A stretch of 64,000 nt of DNA from Flavobacterium sediminilitoris (lineage in GTDB: Bacteria > Bacteroidota > Bacteroidia > Flavobacteriales > Flavobacteriaceae). The stretch is taken from the NCBI RefSeq assembly GCF_023008245.1, contig NZ_CP090145.1, positions 124,001 through 188,000 of the forward strand. Reading direction: 5' to 3'. Below, piece by piece: positions 37,151 to 44,999 of the stretch (position 1 is its first letter; the number at the start of each line of letters is the position of its first letter). A model generated the notes under the pieces. The model was not told the origin of the DNA, did not search any database, and saw nothing but the letters and a program-made list of their open reading frames with translations. Both the position numbers and the translations under genes were made by a program.

Positions 37151-37159
37151 GGGGGATGT

Positions 37160-39337
37160 TTAGTTATTTTTTAGTTTATTCCTTTCATATTCTATAAATA
37201 TTTTATTGTCAAAAAGTCTTTCTGATTTAATAATTTTCATTACTTCTTCTTGAGGGGTTTTAGCGGAAATGATATTTTCTAGTTTTCTAATTGCAGAAGT
37301 CGGTATACCATATTCACTAAGGATTACTAAATTTTCTCTTATAAAATCATTCTCAATTAGATTAGAAAAATAGGTGTAGTTTCCTGGCTTTAAACCACTT
37401 TCATTACAAACGAATTCCTGAATTGAATTTATTACAGATAGCCATTTAGGAACTTTGTATTCTAGCCAATGTTTTAAGACTTGAAAGCTATCTCTTATTG
37501 CTTCATCCATTATTTCATTGTCAGATACGCTTTCAAATTCCTTAAGTCCTTTAAAATAACTAAAAGTGCTATTTACTAGATTCCAAATATTCTGATTATA
37601 TCCATAAATTTGAGTCACCGTTACTAATTTATTTAGAGTCATTGGTCTCACAGTTTCATTTGGTTTTAGTAAATTATTCCAAGCTAAACCTAGAATATAT
37701 TCTAATTGTTGTTTAGTAGGGTAATTACTCCAACTGATTAAATGGTACTTCGATTTAAGTTCAGTTCGTATTGTGTCAATGATATTTTTTTGTCCAAAAA
37801 CTTGTACTCCATTTTGCTTTATTAAATCTCTTTCATTTGGAGGTAACTCATTAATTCGATTTAATTGTTCTTTATTTGAATCTTTGACTTCTACATCTTC
37901 AAGGTTAATTAACACCTCGTCAGAAATAGGATTTTGCTCAAAAAATGGTATATCTATAACAACTTGGTTGTTTTCTGGTATTTCATTAAAATTATATATT
38001 TTGCCAATATAATGAACCATTAATCTACCAGCTCTACCTTTGATATTTGAATAATCAAAAAAATCAATTGGAGTTCTTCTTCCTTTTGTAGAGTCAAAAT
38101 AAATAATGTTTTTTGCACTTGTGTTTACACCTTCTATTATTGTCGAAGTACAAAACAGATACTTTATTTTTTGAGTATTGAAATAATCAATAATAGTTGT
38201 TGTAATATGTTTTTGTAACGCACCATCATGTATACCTATCTCTAATGATAGTAAATCTAAAAGACTCCATTCAGCAGAAATGTTTATTTTAATCCATTCT
38301 ATAATATCTAAATTATCATTTGTTTTAGGATAGTTTTTTTCAATTAAGTACTTTAAAAATTGGCTTGATAAATATCTCACTCTTGCTGGAGATGAACAAT
38401 AAATTATAGATTGTTCATTTTGTAAACTAATCAATAAATCAAAAAGGATATTTTCTTTATACTCTTTGAACTTAATTGGTTTGTCAAAATAATCCTTATG
38501 TTCAGAATAAATATCTATTGACTTTGTGTCTACTAAAGAAGATTTTGTTTTGTAAAAAATAGCATTATACTTTTCAGTAAATCCCTCAGAAATGGAATCT
38601 ATATTTGGGCCTAAAAGATAAAATTTAGGATTGAATGTTTTTAGAACATAATTGAAAGCGTTGTTAAGCGAGTCCGCCCTTTCATCATCTCTTTTTGTAC
38701 TCAACTTATAAAATTCGTCAATAATAATAAGGTCAATTCTAGGAAGATTCTTAAACTCATTGACTCTTTCTGCTGTAAGCAAAAATAAGTTTCCTTTTTC
38801 AATACTCGGTTCTTGTGAAGTTCTGACTATTAACTTATACCTATCATCATACTTCATCAACTTTCTTCTTGTTTCATCAAGTAAGGCTAAAGTTGGTTGA
38901 ATAACAATAATATTCTCGAATTTGCTTGTTGCTACAATTTCCTCGATAAGTAGACTTTTCCCAAAACTAGTTGGAGCACTTACAATTACATTTTTGTCTG
39001 AATTAATTAATGAAAGTAGGTATTTCTGGTCTTCATGCAGTACTTTATCAAGATTATCAGATTGATGATAAGCGTTTCGGATTAAAGCATCAGTAGAAGT
39101 AATTTTAAAATCTTCCTTTTTGATATAAGGATAAAATCCTACTCCTTCAATTAAGTCGGCTAAGACAAAATCTAAATGGGGTTCAAATTTGGATTTGTTA
39201 CCTAAAATATTAACTAAAAGTTTTTGAGCCTTTTGCTCATCTTCAACGATTAGAGCAGAACAATACTTGTAAATATTGAAAGTGGATTCAAAGTTTATTT
39301 TATCAGTGCTTTCAATGTAGTTGATAGTTTCTTCCAT
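37160..39337 (-). CDS. hamB: Hachiman anti-phage helicase HamB
   Basis: A 725-residue superfamily 2 helicase. Motif I is APTSFGKS at 121-128, motif II DEFY at 207-210. The second RecA domain has SIIYCSSPARVRYLSSQFL near 320, then FCTSTIIEGVNTSAKNIIYF, with motif VI as KGRAGRL. A helical tail of about 220 residues follows. The gene's ATG overlaps the last base of the hamA stop (TAATG), so the pair is translationally coupled. In studied Hachiman systems HamB watches DNA integrity and releases the HamA nuclease on phage attack. The downstream end abuts a REP element. Confidence 0.9.
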   Translation of the reverse strand: MEETINYIESTDKINFESTFNIYKYCSALIVEDEQKAQKLLVNILGNKSKFEPHLDFVLADLIEGVGFYPYIKKEDFKITSTDALIRNAYHQSDNLDKVLHEDQKYLLSLINSDKNVIVSAPTSFGKSLLIEEIVATSKFENIIVIQPTLALLDETRRKLMKYDDRYKLIVRTSQEPSIEKGNLFLLTAERVNEFKNLPRIDLIIIDEFYKLSTKRDDERADSLNNAFNYVLKTFNPKFYLLGPNIDSISEGFTEKYNAIFYKTKSSLVDTKSIDIYSEHKDYFDKPIKFKEYKENILFDLLISLQNEQSIIYCSSPARVRYLSSQFLKYLIEKNYPKTNDNLDIIEWIKINISAEWSLLDLLSLEIGIHDGALQKHITTTIIDYFNTQKIKYLFCTSTIIEGVNTSAKNIIYFDSTKGRRTPIDFFDYSNIKGRAGRLMVHYIGKIYNFNEIPENNQVVIDIPFFEQNPISDEVLINLEDVEVKDSNKEQLNRINELPPNERDLIKQNGVQVFGQKNIIDTIRTELKSKYHLISWSNYPTKQQLEYILGLAWNNLLKPNETVRPMTLNKLVTVTQIYGYNQNIWNLVNSTFSYFKGLKEFESVSDNEIMDEAIRDSFQVLKHWLEYKVPKWLSVINSIQEFVCNESGLKPGNYTYFSNLIENDFIRENLVILSEYGIPTSAIRKLENIISAKTPQEEVMKIIKSERLFDNKIFIEYERNKLKNN

Positions 39338-40275
39338 TATTCACCAAGTGTTTGTAATAATGAGATTTTATTATGCATTGCCTTAACTAATTCTGTTTTA
39401 TTCTGTACTGGAAATAATATTAGGATAATGTTAAGGTTTGCTTTTAATGGATGGTCGTTTTTCCCATCAAAATAATTTTTTATTTCGTTCATTTCATTCA
39501 CGTAGGCATCAATGAATTCTTGTTTAGTTTCGTCATCGTGAATTGAGAACAAATCACATTGGTAAGTACATAAAAGTGGAATATTTATAGTTGTTAGTCT
39601 TTCTTTTAAAGTTCTTGAATCTGTTAGAAGGTCTAACCAATAATCTTTTTGAGGAATATTATCTAAATGTTTTAATTTTTTAGAAATCAAAATAAACTCT
39701 GAATTTAGATAATCTGATTTAAAATGCTCTTTTATGTCATTTACAAGTTCTTTTACACCTCTTTTGCCATCAGTATATATCTTGGATTCGCCAAGCCATA
39801 ATGTTTGCGTTTCTTCTTGAATATGAACTGAATCAAATCCATGAACTGCATGTCCTAATGAATCTTTAAAATAAATTTTAGATAATAAAGGAATTGTTTT
39901 ATAAAAATCTCTTAAAAGTAAATGCAAAATTAATTCTCCAAATTCTCCTCTTCTTAGATATTTATCTTCTAAATCATCATCAATTGTACCATTGTTATCA
40001 TAAATATCTTTTACTTTCTGAAATGAGTCAATTTTGTAAATTGATTTTGCGGCATCAGTTAGTTTGCTTAGTGTTTCTGTATTGTCCGTTTGTGTATCTT
40101 CATGGAATCCAAAAGCAAATTCATGTATTACATGAGTTAATTTTGTTACTAATGGTTTTATTCTATATTCTTTTTCGCCAAGATCATTTAAATCAAATCC
40201 GACAAGAAAAGTACTAAAGTCAACATTGTTGATTTGTTGAATGATTATTTTTTCAGAATTGAATGGTGTTGCCAT
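39337..40275 (-). CDS. hamA: Hachiman anti-phage nuclease HamA (DUF1837)
   Basis: A 312-residue protein whose central part matches DUF1837. LRRGEFGELILHLLLRDFY at 108-126, HGFDSVHI at 145-152 and LWLGESKIYTDGKRGVKEL at 159-177 form an E...D...ExK set of the PD-(D/E)xK nuclease fold (Glu111 or Glu114, Asp148, Glu163 and Lys165). All catalytic positions seem kept. It is the first gene of the two-gene system with hamB. Upstream are two identical palindromes at 40410-40461. The assignment rests on domain motif plus the helicase partner. Confidence 0.9.
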   Translation of the reverse strand: MATPFNSEKIIIQQINNVDFSTFLVGFDLNDLGEKEYRIKPLVTKLTHVIHEFAFGFHEDTQTDNTETLSKLTDAAKSIYKIDSFQKVKDIYDNNGTIDDDLEDKYLRRGEFGELILHLLLRDFYKTIPLLSKIYFKDSLGHAVHGFDSVHIQEETQTLWLGESKIYTDGKRGVKELVNDIKEHFKSDYLNSEFILISKKLKHLDNIPQKDYWLDLLTDSRTLKERLTTINIPLLCTYQCDLFSIHDDETKQEFIDAYVNEMNEIKNYFDGKNDHPLKANLNIILILFPVQNKTELVKAMHNKISLLQTLGE

Positions 40276-40409
40276 ATGGTTTGTTTAAATATCTCCTAAC
40301 TTGTTTATATGTATGACTCTATCATAAATATACACCCAAAATGAGATAAATATGTACAACAAACGTCATTCTTTATTTCACAAACCTAAACCATTCTTTC
40401 TAAACCCAC

Positions 40410-40461
40410 AATACGTATAAATACGTATTTTTGGGTGTTTTTTGTACGTATAAATACGTAC
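40410..40461. promoter_or_regulatory. Pair of identical palindromes upstream of hamA
   Basis: TACGTATAAATACGTA occurs twice (40412-40427 and 40445-40460), 33 bp apart, about three helical turns. Each is the centre of a longer palindrome (stems of 8-9 bp around AA). The spacing and identity suggest binding sites for a dimeric regulator on one face of the DNA. They lie 135-190 bp before the hamA start and 100-150 bp after the radC-like gene's stop, so they could act on either. Confidence 0.65.
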
Positions 40462-40560
40462 GAAAGACAATTCGGCTGCTTTTTCAAAGGTAATGCAGTA
40501 CTTTTTTTGTTTTGTGCGGTAATCCGTAAACGAGTTAAAAAAAATATTTTTTGAGGAGTA

Positions 40561-41196
40561 CTATTCTATATTGTTTGCTTTTTTTACTCTCAGTTTTGCC
40601 ACTTCTTCTAAAGACAGTCCTGTGGCTTCGGCTATGGTTCCGTTGGCAATGCCTTTTCGTTTTAATTGCTTGGCAATTTCTATAGAGTTTTTTCTCTTTA
40701 TAATTGCTTCGGCTTCTTTTCGCATTCTTTCTTCCAATACGTATTTTGGCACATATTTGGTGCTTTTTTCTAGTTCGCCGAGAAGCCCAATGTCTTTAAA
40801 GCTAAGGTAGCTTTTGGTAGAAATTATTAAATGGTCTATGACCAAGACATCTACAATAATGCCCACTTGTATTAAGCGGTCGGTAACGTCTTTGTCGGTT
40901 TCTGAAGGTTTCAATTCTCCACTAGGGTGGTTGTGGCAAAGTATAATTTTTACGGCTCTTTTTTGTAGTGCCAAACTATAAACTTCCATAGGTTCTACCA
41001 ATGTTTGGTTTACGGTGCCCAAACTTACTAACTCTATAAACAACACTCTATTGTTGTTGGCAAGCCCCACTACCCAAAAATGTTCTTTGTCTTGGTCTAT
41101 TTTGTTTTCTCGCAAGAGTACTTGCTGCATAATGCCATAAATATCATCGGAATTGAGAATTTTTATGCGTTGTTCATCGGTTAGTGTAATATCCAT
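40561..41196 (-). CDS. RadC-like JAB/MPN domain protein with C-terminal extension
   Basis: A 211-residue protein. Residues about 15-140 are a JAB/MPN domain with LCHNHPSGELKPSETDKDVT, the JAMM metal-binding set (two His and an Asp), typical of RadC-like proteins. The N-terminal helix-hairpin-helix of chromosomal RadC is missing. After about 150 a charged helical tail ends IANGTIAEATGLSLEEVAKL, resembling the tail seen in Rpn/YhgA-type PD-(D/E)xK transposase-like proteins. Such shortened RadC proteins are common on mobile elements and in defence islands. Its G/C content looks higher than that of hamA/hamB, which suggests separate arrival. Confidence 0.8.
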   Translation of the reverse strand: MDITLTDEQRIKILNSDDIYGIMQQVLLRENKIDQDKEHFWVVGLANNNRVLFIELVSLGTVNQTLVEPMEVYSLALQKRAVKIILCHNHPSGELKPSETDKDVTDRLIQVGIIVDVLVIDHLIISTKSYLSFKDIGLLGELEKSTKYVPKYVLEERMRKEAEAIIKRKNSIEIAKQLKRKGIANGTIAEATGLSLEEVAKLRVKKANNIE

Positions 41197-41359
41197 TGGT
41201 GTGTTTCCTTTTTATATAGCGTGTATTTTGGCTTTTGCAGTGGGATAAATTTATAATATTTGTTGGTATATTCAAAACGTTCTATGGTGTTTTTTTTGAA
41301 GTTGTATGTTGTATGTTGAAAACAAACAACGGATAATCGACAAGATAAACGTGAGCTAC
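41197..41359. other. Gene-free leader region before the 51 bp repeat array
   Basis: No gene seen; it probably carries the radC-like gene's promoter, but no consensus box is clear. Confidence 0.35.
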
Positions 41360-41736
41360 TAATGGGATGCTTTCAGCATGACAAGATGATGGGTTTGGTT
41401 TGTGCTATTCTAATGGAATACTTTCAGCATGACAAGATGGTGGATTTGGTTTGTGCTATTTTAATGGAATACTTTCAGTATGACAAGATGGTGGATTTGG
41501 TTTGGGTTTAAAATATACCGAGCCGATGGCTCTGAAATTAATGATGAATGATGATTATTAATGATTTTGCTTGTGGAGCTACTAATGGGATGCTTTCAGC
41601 ATGACAAGATTGTGGGTTTGGTTTGTGCTATTTTAATGGAATACTTTTAGCATGACAAGATGGTGGATTTGGTTTGGGGAGCTACTAATGGGATGCTTTC
41701 AGCATGACAAGATGGTGGGTTTGGTTTGTGTTTACT
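41360..41736. repeat. Six 51 bp repeats sharing a hairpin core with the array at 31335
   Basis: Units start TAATGG at 41360, 41411, 41462, 41583, 41634 and 41686, in two runs of three with 51-52 bp spacing inside each run. Each holds a version of GGGATGCTTTCAGCATGACA, with ATGCT/AGCAT pairing, then a TTTGGTTTG tail. Half the units read GGAATACTTTCAG instead, which weakens the hairpin. No coding frame is plausible. The same core, with A for T in the loop, is in the array at 31335-32105. Confidence 0.85.
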
Positions 41737-41783
41737 ACTCTGATGGTATTTTGAGTTACTATTTTAGATGCGTATAAAAACAC

Positions 41784-41819
41784 AAAAACCCCTAAATACA
41801 AATGTATTTAGGGGTTTTT
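41784..41819. terminator. Bidirectional terminator after cysN
   Basis: A perfect 16 bp stem, AAAAACCCCTAAATAC and GTATTTAGGGGTTTTT, around a 4-base loop, with T runs on both sides. It lies 14 bp after the cysN stop on the minus strand. Confidence 0.9.
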
Positions 41820-41832
41820 TACCAATTTTTAA

Positions 41833-43077
41833 TTATTCTACAAAACCTACTGCAACAGTATTATTGGTTTGAGAATCTACGATAATAAATGCTCCATTAG
41901 CTTTATTATCGGCATACTTGTCTAAATAAATTGGATTAGCTAATTTTAATTTCACTAAAGCAATATCATTTAGTCGTATGTTTTCACAAGGAAATCTTTC
42001 AAGTGGATTTTCTGGTTTTATAAGATGTATAAAATCTTGTATTTTACAAATTGCTGTTCTTGAATTGGCTTGAATAAAATATTTTGAGGTTTTATTTGCC
42101 TGTCTTTCATCTAACCATACCATTTTAGCTGTAATTTCCTTTTCGAATAGAGCGTCATTTTGTTCTTTTACAAACATCATTCCTCTACTTATATCTAGAT
42201 CGTCTTTTAATCGAATTTGTACAGATTCACCAACTGATGTTTCATTTAACAAAGAAGTAAACTTTCTAATTTCTACAACTTCCGATGATTTACAAGATGG
42301 TAAAACTGTTACCTTATCCCCTACTTTTAATTGTCCTGAATTTACTCTACCTGCATAAGATCTATAATCTACAAATTCAGTATTTTGAACATGATATACT
42401 TGCTGAATATCCATTCTAAAGCTATCTGTAAATTGGGTATTCTTTTTAAAACTATGAAGAACATTTGATAAGGTTTCTCCTGTATACCAGTTCATGTTTT
42501 TAGAGTTATGCACAATATTATCTCCTTTCAATGAACTAATAGGAATGATAGATATTGTTTGATTTAACTCTTCAAACTCATTTACCATTTTATTAATGTC
42601 TGTAGCGATTTTTAAGAAGACATCTTCGTCATAATCTACTAAATCCATTTTATTAACACAGAAAATAACCGATTCTAATCGTAATAGTCTACTAATAAAA
42701 TAATGACGATGTGTTTGTTCTAGCAACCCTTTTCTAGCATCTATTAAGATTATGGATAAATCTGAATTTGAAGCACCTGTTACCATGTTTCTAGTATATT
42801 CTACATGTCCAGGACTATCTGCAATTATAAATTTTCTAGTATCTGATGAGAAATAAATATGGGCTACATCTATTGTTATTCCTTGTTCTCTTTCTGCAAT
42901 TAAACCATCTGTAATAACTGAAAAATCAAGATCTTCTAATCCTTTTTCTTTGGTTTTTTGTCGCACTAATTCTTCTTGCTCAATAGTTAATGCATTACTA
43001 TCATATAGAAATCGTCCTATTAAAGTACTCTTTCCATCATCTACACTTCCTGCTGTATTAATTTTAAGTAATTCCAT
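41833..43077 (-). CDS. cysN: Sulfate adenylyltransferase subunit 1 (GTPase)
   Basis: A 414-residue GTPase that drives ATP sulfurylase. The P-loop is AGSVDDGKST at the N-terminus, DSPGHVEYTRNM is the switch II segment and NKMDLVD the guanine-specificity motif. The EF-Tu-like barrels follow from about 215. There is no fused APS kinase (CysC), which fits direct APS reduction by the cysH product. It is last in the cys operon, 2 bp after cysD, and ended by a strong terminator. Confidence 0.95.
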   Translation of the reverse strand: MELLKINTAGSVDDGKSTLIGRFLYDSNALTIEQEELVRQKTKEKGLEDLDFSVITDGLIAEREQGITIDVAHIYFSSDTRKFIIADSPGHVEYTRNMVTGASNSDLSIILIDARKGLLEQTHRHYFISRLLRLESVIFCVNKMDLVDYDEDVFLKIATDINKMVNEFEELNQTISIIPISSLKGDNIVHNSKNMNWYTGETLSNVLHSFKKNTQFTDSFRMDIQQVYHVQNTEFVDYRSYAGRVNSGQLKVGDKVTVLPSCKSSEVVEIRKFTSLLNETSVGESVQIRLKDDLDISRGMMFVKEQNDALFEKEITAKMVWLDERQANKTSKYFIQANSRTAICKIQDFIHLIKPENPLERFPCENIRLNDIALVKLKLANPIYLDKYADNKANGAFIIVDSQTNNTVAVGFVE

Positions 43078-43079
43078 AA

Positions 43080-43973
43080 TTAAAAATACCCTCCTTTTTT
43101 TCTTTGTTCTAAAGCAGCTTCAGAACGTTTATCATCGATTCTTGCTCCTCTTTCAGATGATTTAGACGTTTTGTTTTCATACATTACATCTTCTATCGAA
43201 CTTGCATTAGATACTAATGCTGCTGTACAAGTCATGTCTCCAACTGTTCTAAATCTTACTACATCAGTAACAATTTCATCTGTTTCTGTTAGGTTTAAGT
43301 AATCTGAATGCGCTAAAAATGTTCCATCACGTTTTACTAGTTTTCTTTCGTGTGCAAAATATATTGACGGTAATTCTAAATCTTCTTGTTTAATATAGCT
43401 CCATACATCTTCTTCTGTCCAATTGCTAATAGGAAAAGCTCTAACGTTTTCACCAAAATTGATTTTCCCATTTAAAATGGTAAACATTTCTGGTCTTTGT
43501 TTTTTTGCATCCCATTGTCCAAAATCGTCTCTAACTGAAAATATTCTTTCTTTAGCTCTTGATTTTTCTTCATCTCTTCTTGCACCTCCAATACATGCAT
43601 CAAAACCAAACTCTTCTATTGCATCTAAAAGTGTTACTGTTTGAAGTGAATTTCTACTTGCATATTTCCCCGTTTCTTCTTGTACTTTATTGGTATCAAT
43701 ACTGTCTTGTACATATCTAACAATAAGTTCAACTCCTAGTTCTTTTATTAATTTATCTCTAAATGTTATAGTTTCAGGAAAATTGTGTCCTGTGTCTATA
43801 TGCATAAAAGTAAATGGAATTTTAGCTGGATAGAATGCTTTTTGGGCTAATCTTGCTACTGTTATTGAGTCTTTTCCTCCTGAGAATAATAAAACAGGTT
43901 TTTGAAACTGTGCTGCAACTTCTCTCAGGATATAAATACTCTCGTTTTCTAATTCTTCTAAATGATTTCGCAT
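43080..43973 (-). CDS. cysD: Sulfate adenylyltransferase subunit 2
   Basis: A 297-residue catalytic subunit of ATP sulfurylase, making APS from sulfate and ATP. The PP-loop LLFSGGKDSITVARLAQKAF near residue 29 and HIDTGHNFPETI are typical, as are the IGGARRDEEKSRAKERIFS segment and the C-terminal RGARIDDKRSEAALEQRKKG. It lies 5 bp after cysH and 2 bp before cysN. Confidence 0.96.
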   Translation of the reverse strand: MRNHLEELENESIYILREVAAQFQKPVLLFSGGKDSITVARLAQKAFYPAKIPFTFMHIDTGHNFPETITFRDKLIKELGVELIVRYVQDSIDTNKVQEETGKYASRNSLQTVTLLDAIEEFGFDACIGGARRDEEKSRAKERIFSVRDDFGQWDAKKQRPEMFTILNGKINFGENVRAFPISNWTEEDVWSYIKQEDLELPSIYFAHERKLVKRDGTFLAHSDYLNLTETDEIVTDVVRFRTVGDMTCTAALVSNASSIEDVMYENKTSKSSERGARIDDKRSEAALEQRKKGGYF

Positions 43974-43978
43974 TTTTA

Positions 43979-44713
43979 TTAATTATTTTTATCTACATGA
44001 ATGTGAAGTCCACATTCTTTTTTTCCGTTTTCCCACCACCATCTACCAGCTCTAAAGTCTTCTCCTTTTTCAATTGCTCTTGTACATGGTGCGCATCCAA
44101 TACTTAGATAACCTTTTTTATATAAGCTATTAATTGGAATATTATATTTGTTTACTACTTCTTCAACTTCTTCCAAAGTATATTTTAGTAAAGGATTAAA
44201 TTTTATTAACTTATTGTCTTCATCCCATTCTAAAAACTGCATAGTTTCTCTGTTTGCCGATTGTTCTGCTCTTAATCCTGTTATCCAAACATCTGCTCCT
44301 TCTAATGCTCTTTTTAAGGGAACTACTTTTCTAACAAAACAACATTTTTTACGACTTTCTACACTATTATAAAATCCATTAATTCCTTCTTCTTTTACAT
44401 ATTCTTGTATTTGATCTTCATTTGGATAATATACTTTCAAATCAATATTCTTATACTTGTTTTGAGTTTTATCAAACACTTCATAGGTTTCATTAAACTG
44501 TCTTCCTGTATCTAATGTAAAAACAGAAACTTCTTTGTTAATTAAGTTTATAAAATGCGTTAATAATTGATCTTCAATTCCGAATGAAGTGGAAAATACT
44601 TTCTTTCCTTCAATATTATCTATAACATAGCTTAAGCTTTCTTCGAGATTTAATTTCTCAAGAATGCTATTATAATTTGATAATTCGTTTTTTATTTTGT
44701 CCATTTTGTCCAT
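43979..44713 (-). CDS. cysH: Assimilatory APS reductase (phosphoadenylylsulfate reductase family)
   Basis: A 244-residue reductase giving sulfite. SRKKCCFVRKVVPLKRAL and SIGCAPCTRAI supply the CC...CxxC ligands of a 4Fe-4S cluster, so APS rather than PAPS is the likely substrate. The C-terminal KECGLH carries the catalytic Cys. The PP-loop-like STSFGIEDQ is near residue 39. The start lies 22 bp inside the DUF2061 gene. No APS kinase gene is present nearby, in keeping with the Fe-S type. Confidence 0.94.
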   Translation of the reverse strand: MDKMDKIKNELSNYNSILEKLNLEESLSYVIDNIEGKKVFSTSFGIEDQLLTHFINLINKEVSVFTLDTGRQFNETYEVFDKTQNKYKNIDLKVYYPNEDQIQEYVKEEGINGFYNSVESRKKCCFVRKVVPLKRALEGADVWITGLRAEQSANRETMQFLEWDEDNKLIKFNPLLKYTLEEVEEVVNKYNIPINSLYKKGYLSIGCAPCTRAIEKGEDFRAGRWWWENGKKECGLHIHVDKNN

Positions 44714-44925
44714 ACTCTTTCGTGAATAAAATATAATATCATTTTAGAGAATACTTCAAAACCACCTATTGAAAATGCAATTTTAAAGTTTCCTGTCATT
44801 AAATATGATATTATTACTGTATCTATTGTACCTAAAATACGCCAAGTAATTGTTTTATATGCTGAAATTTTAACTTCCTTATTTATTGCAATTTGTTTTT
44901 TAAATTTTAATAAATCTAATAACAT
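44692..44925 (-). CDS. DUF2061 small membrane protein
   Basis: A 77-residue protein of the DUF2061 family (SAYKTITWRILGTIDTVIIS, then FSKMILYFIHERVW), with two hydrophobic segments. Such genes are often the first of cys operons in Bacteroidota, so a role in sulfate uptake or assimilation is suspected but not known. A good promoter and a likely operator lie just upstream. It overlaps cysH by 22 bp. Confidence 0.85.
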   Translation of the reverse strand: MLLDLLKFKKQIAINKEVKISAYKTITWRILGTIDTVIISYLMTGNFKIAFSIGGFEVFSKMILYFIHERVWTKWTK

Positions 44926-44949
44926 AATGACTTCCTATTTTTAATTTTT

Positions 44950-44957
44950 CAAAGATA
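44950..44957 (-). promoter_or_regulatory. Candidate -7 box of the cys operon
   Basis: On the minus strand TATCTTTG fits TAnnTTTG, 24 bp before the DUF2061 gene's start. Confidence 0.6.
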
Positions 44958-44961
44958 CTAT

Positions 44962-44986
44962 TAGTCTATTGATTTAGTAGTCTATT
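44962..44986. promoter_or_regulatory. Likely Rrf2 operator at the cys promoter
   Basis: TAGTCTATT occurs twice as a direct repeat (44962-44970 and 44978-44986), 16 bp apart, directly upstream of the -7 box, covering the -33 region. The whole also reads as an imperfect ACTAAATCAATAGACTA-type box of the kind bound by Rrf2 regulators. The Rrf2 gene at 45000-45413 ends 14 bp away. Confidence 0.65.
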
Positions 44987-44999
44987 TTAGTAAAAAAAA

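Larger units (their letters stand above)
36481..37155 (-). mobile_element. Intact REP-flanked RAYT element
   Basis: About 675 bp bounded by REP sequences in inverted orientation, with a complete transposase gene inside. The element ends 4 bp after the hamB stop codon. The two outer tips read CCCCGCTAGC and GCTAGCGGGG, so the terminal inverted repeat is longer than the REP core. This is a REPtron-like unit that could supply activity to the shortened copies nearby. Confidence 0.88.

Noticed and set aside
32869..37155. Classical insertion sequence with a DDE transposase
   Set aside because: The transposase has the HUH/Tyr type and the ends are REP hairpins; no DDE motif or target site duplication is seen.
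39894..40217. 107-codon plus-strand frame antisense to hamA
   Set aside because: It has low-complexity hydrophobic content typical of the complement of a charged gene, and hamA is clearly the real gene.
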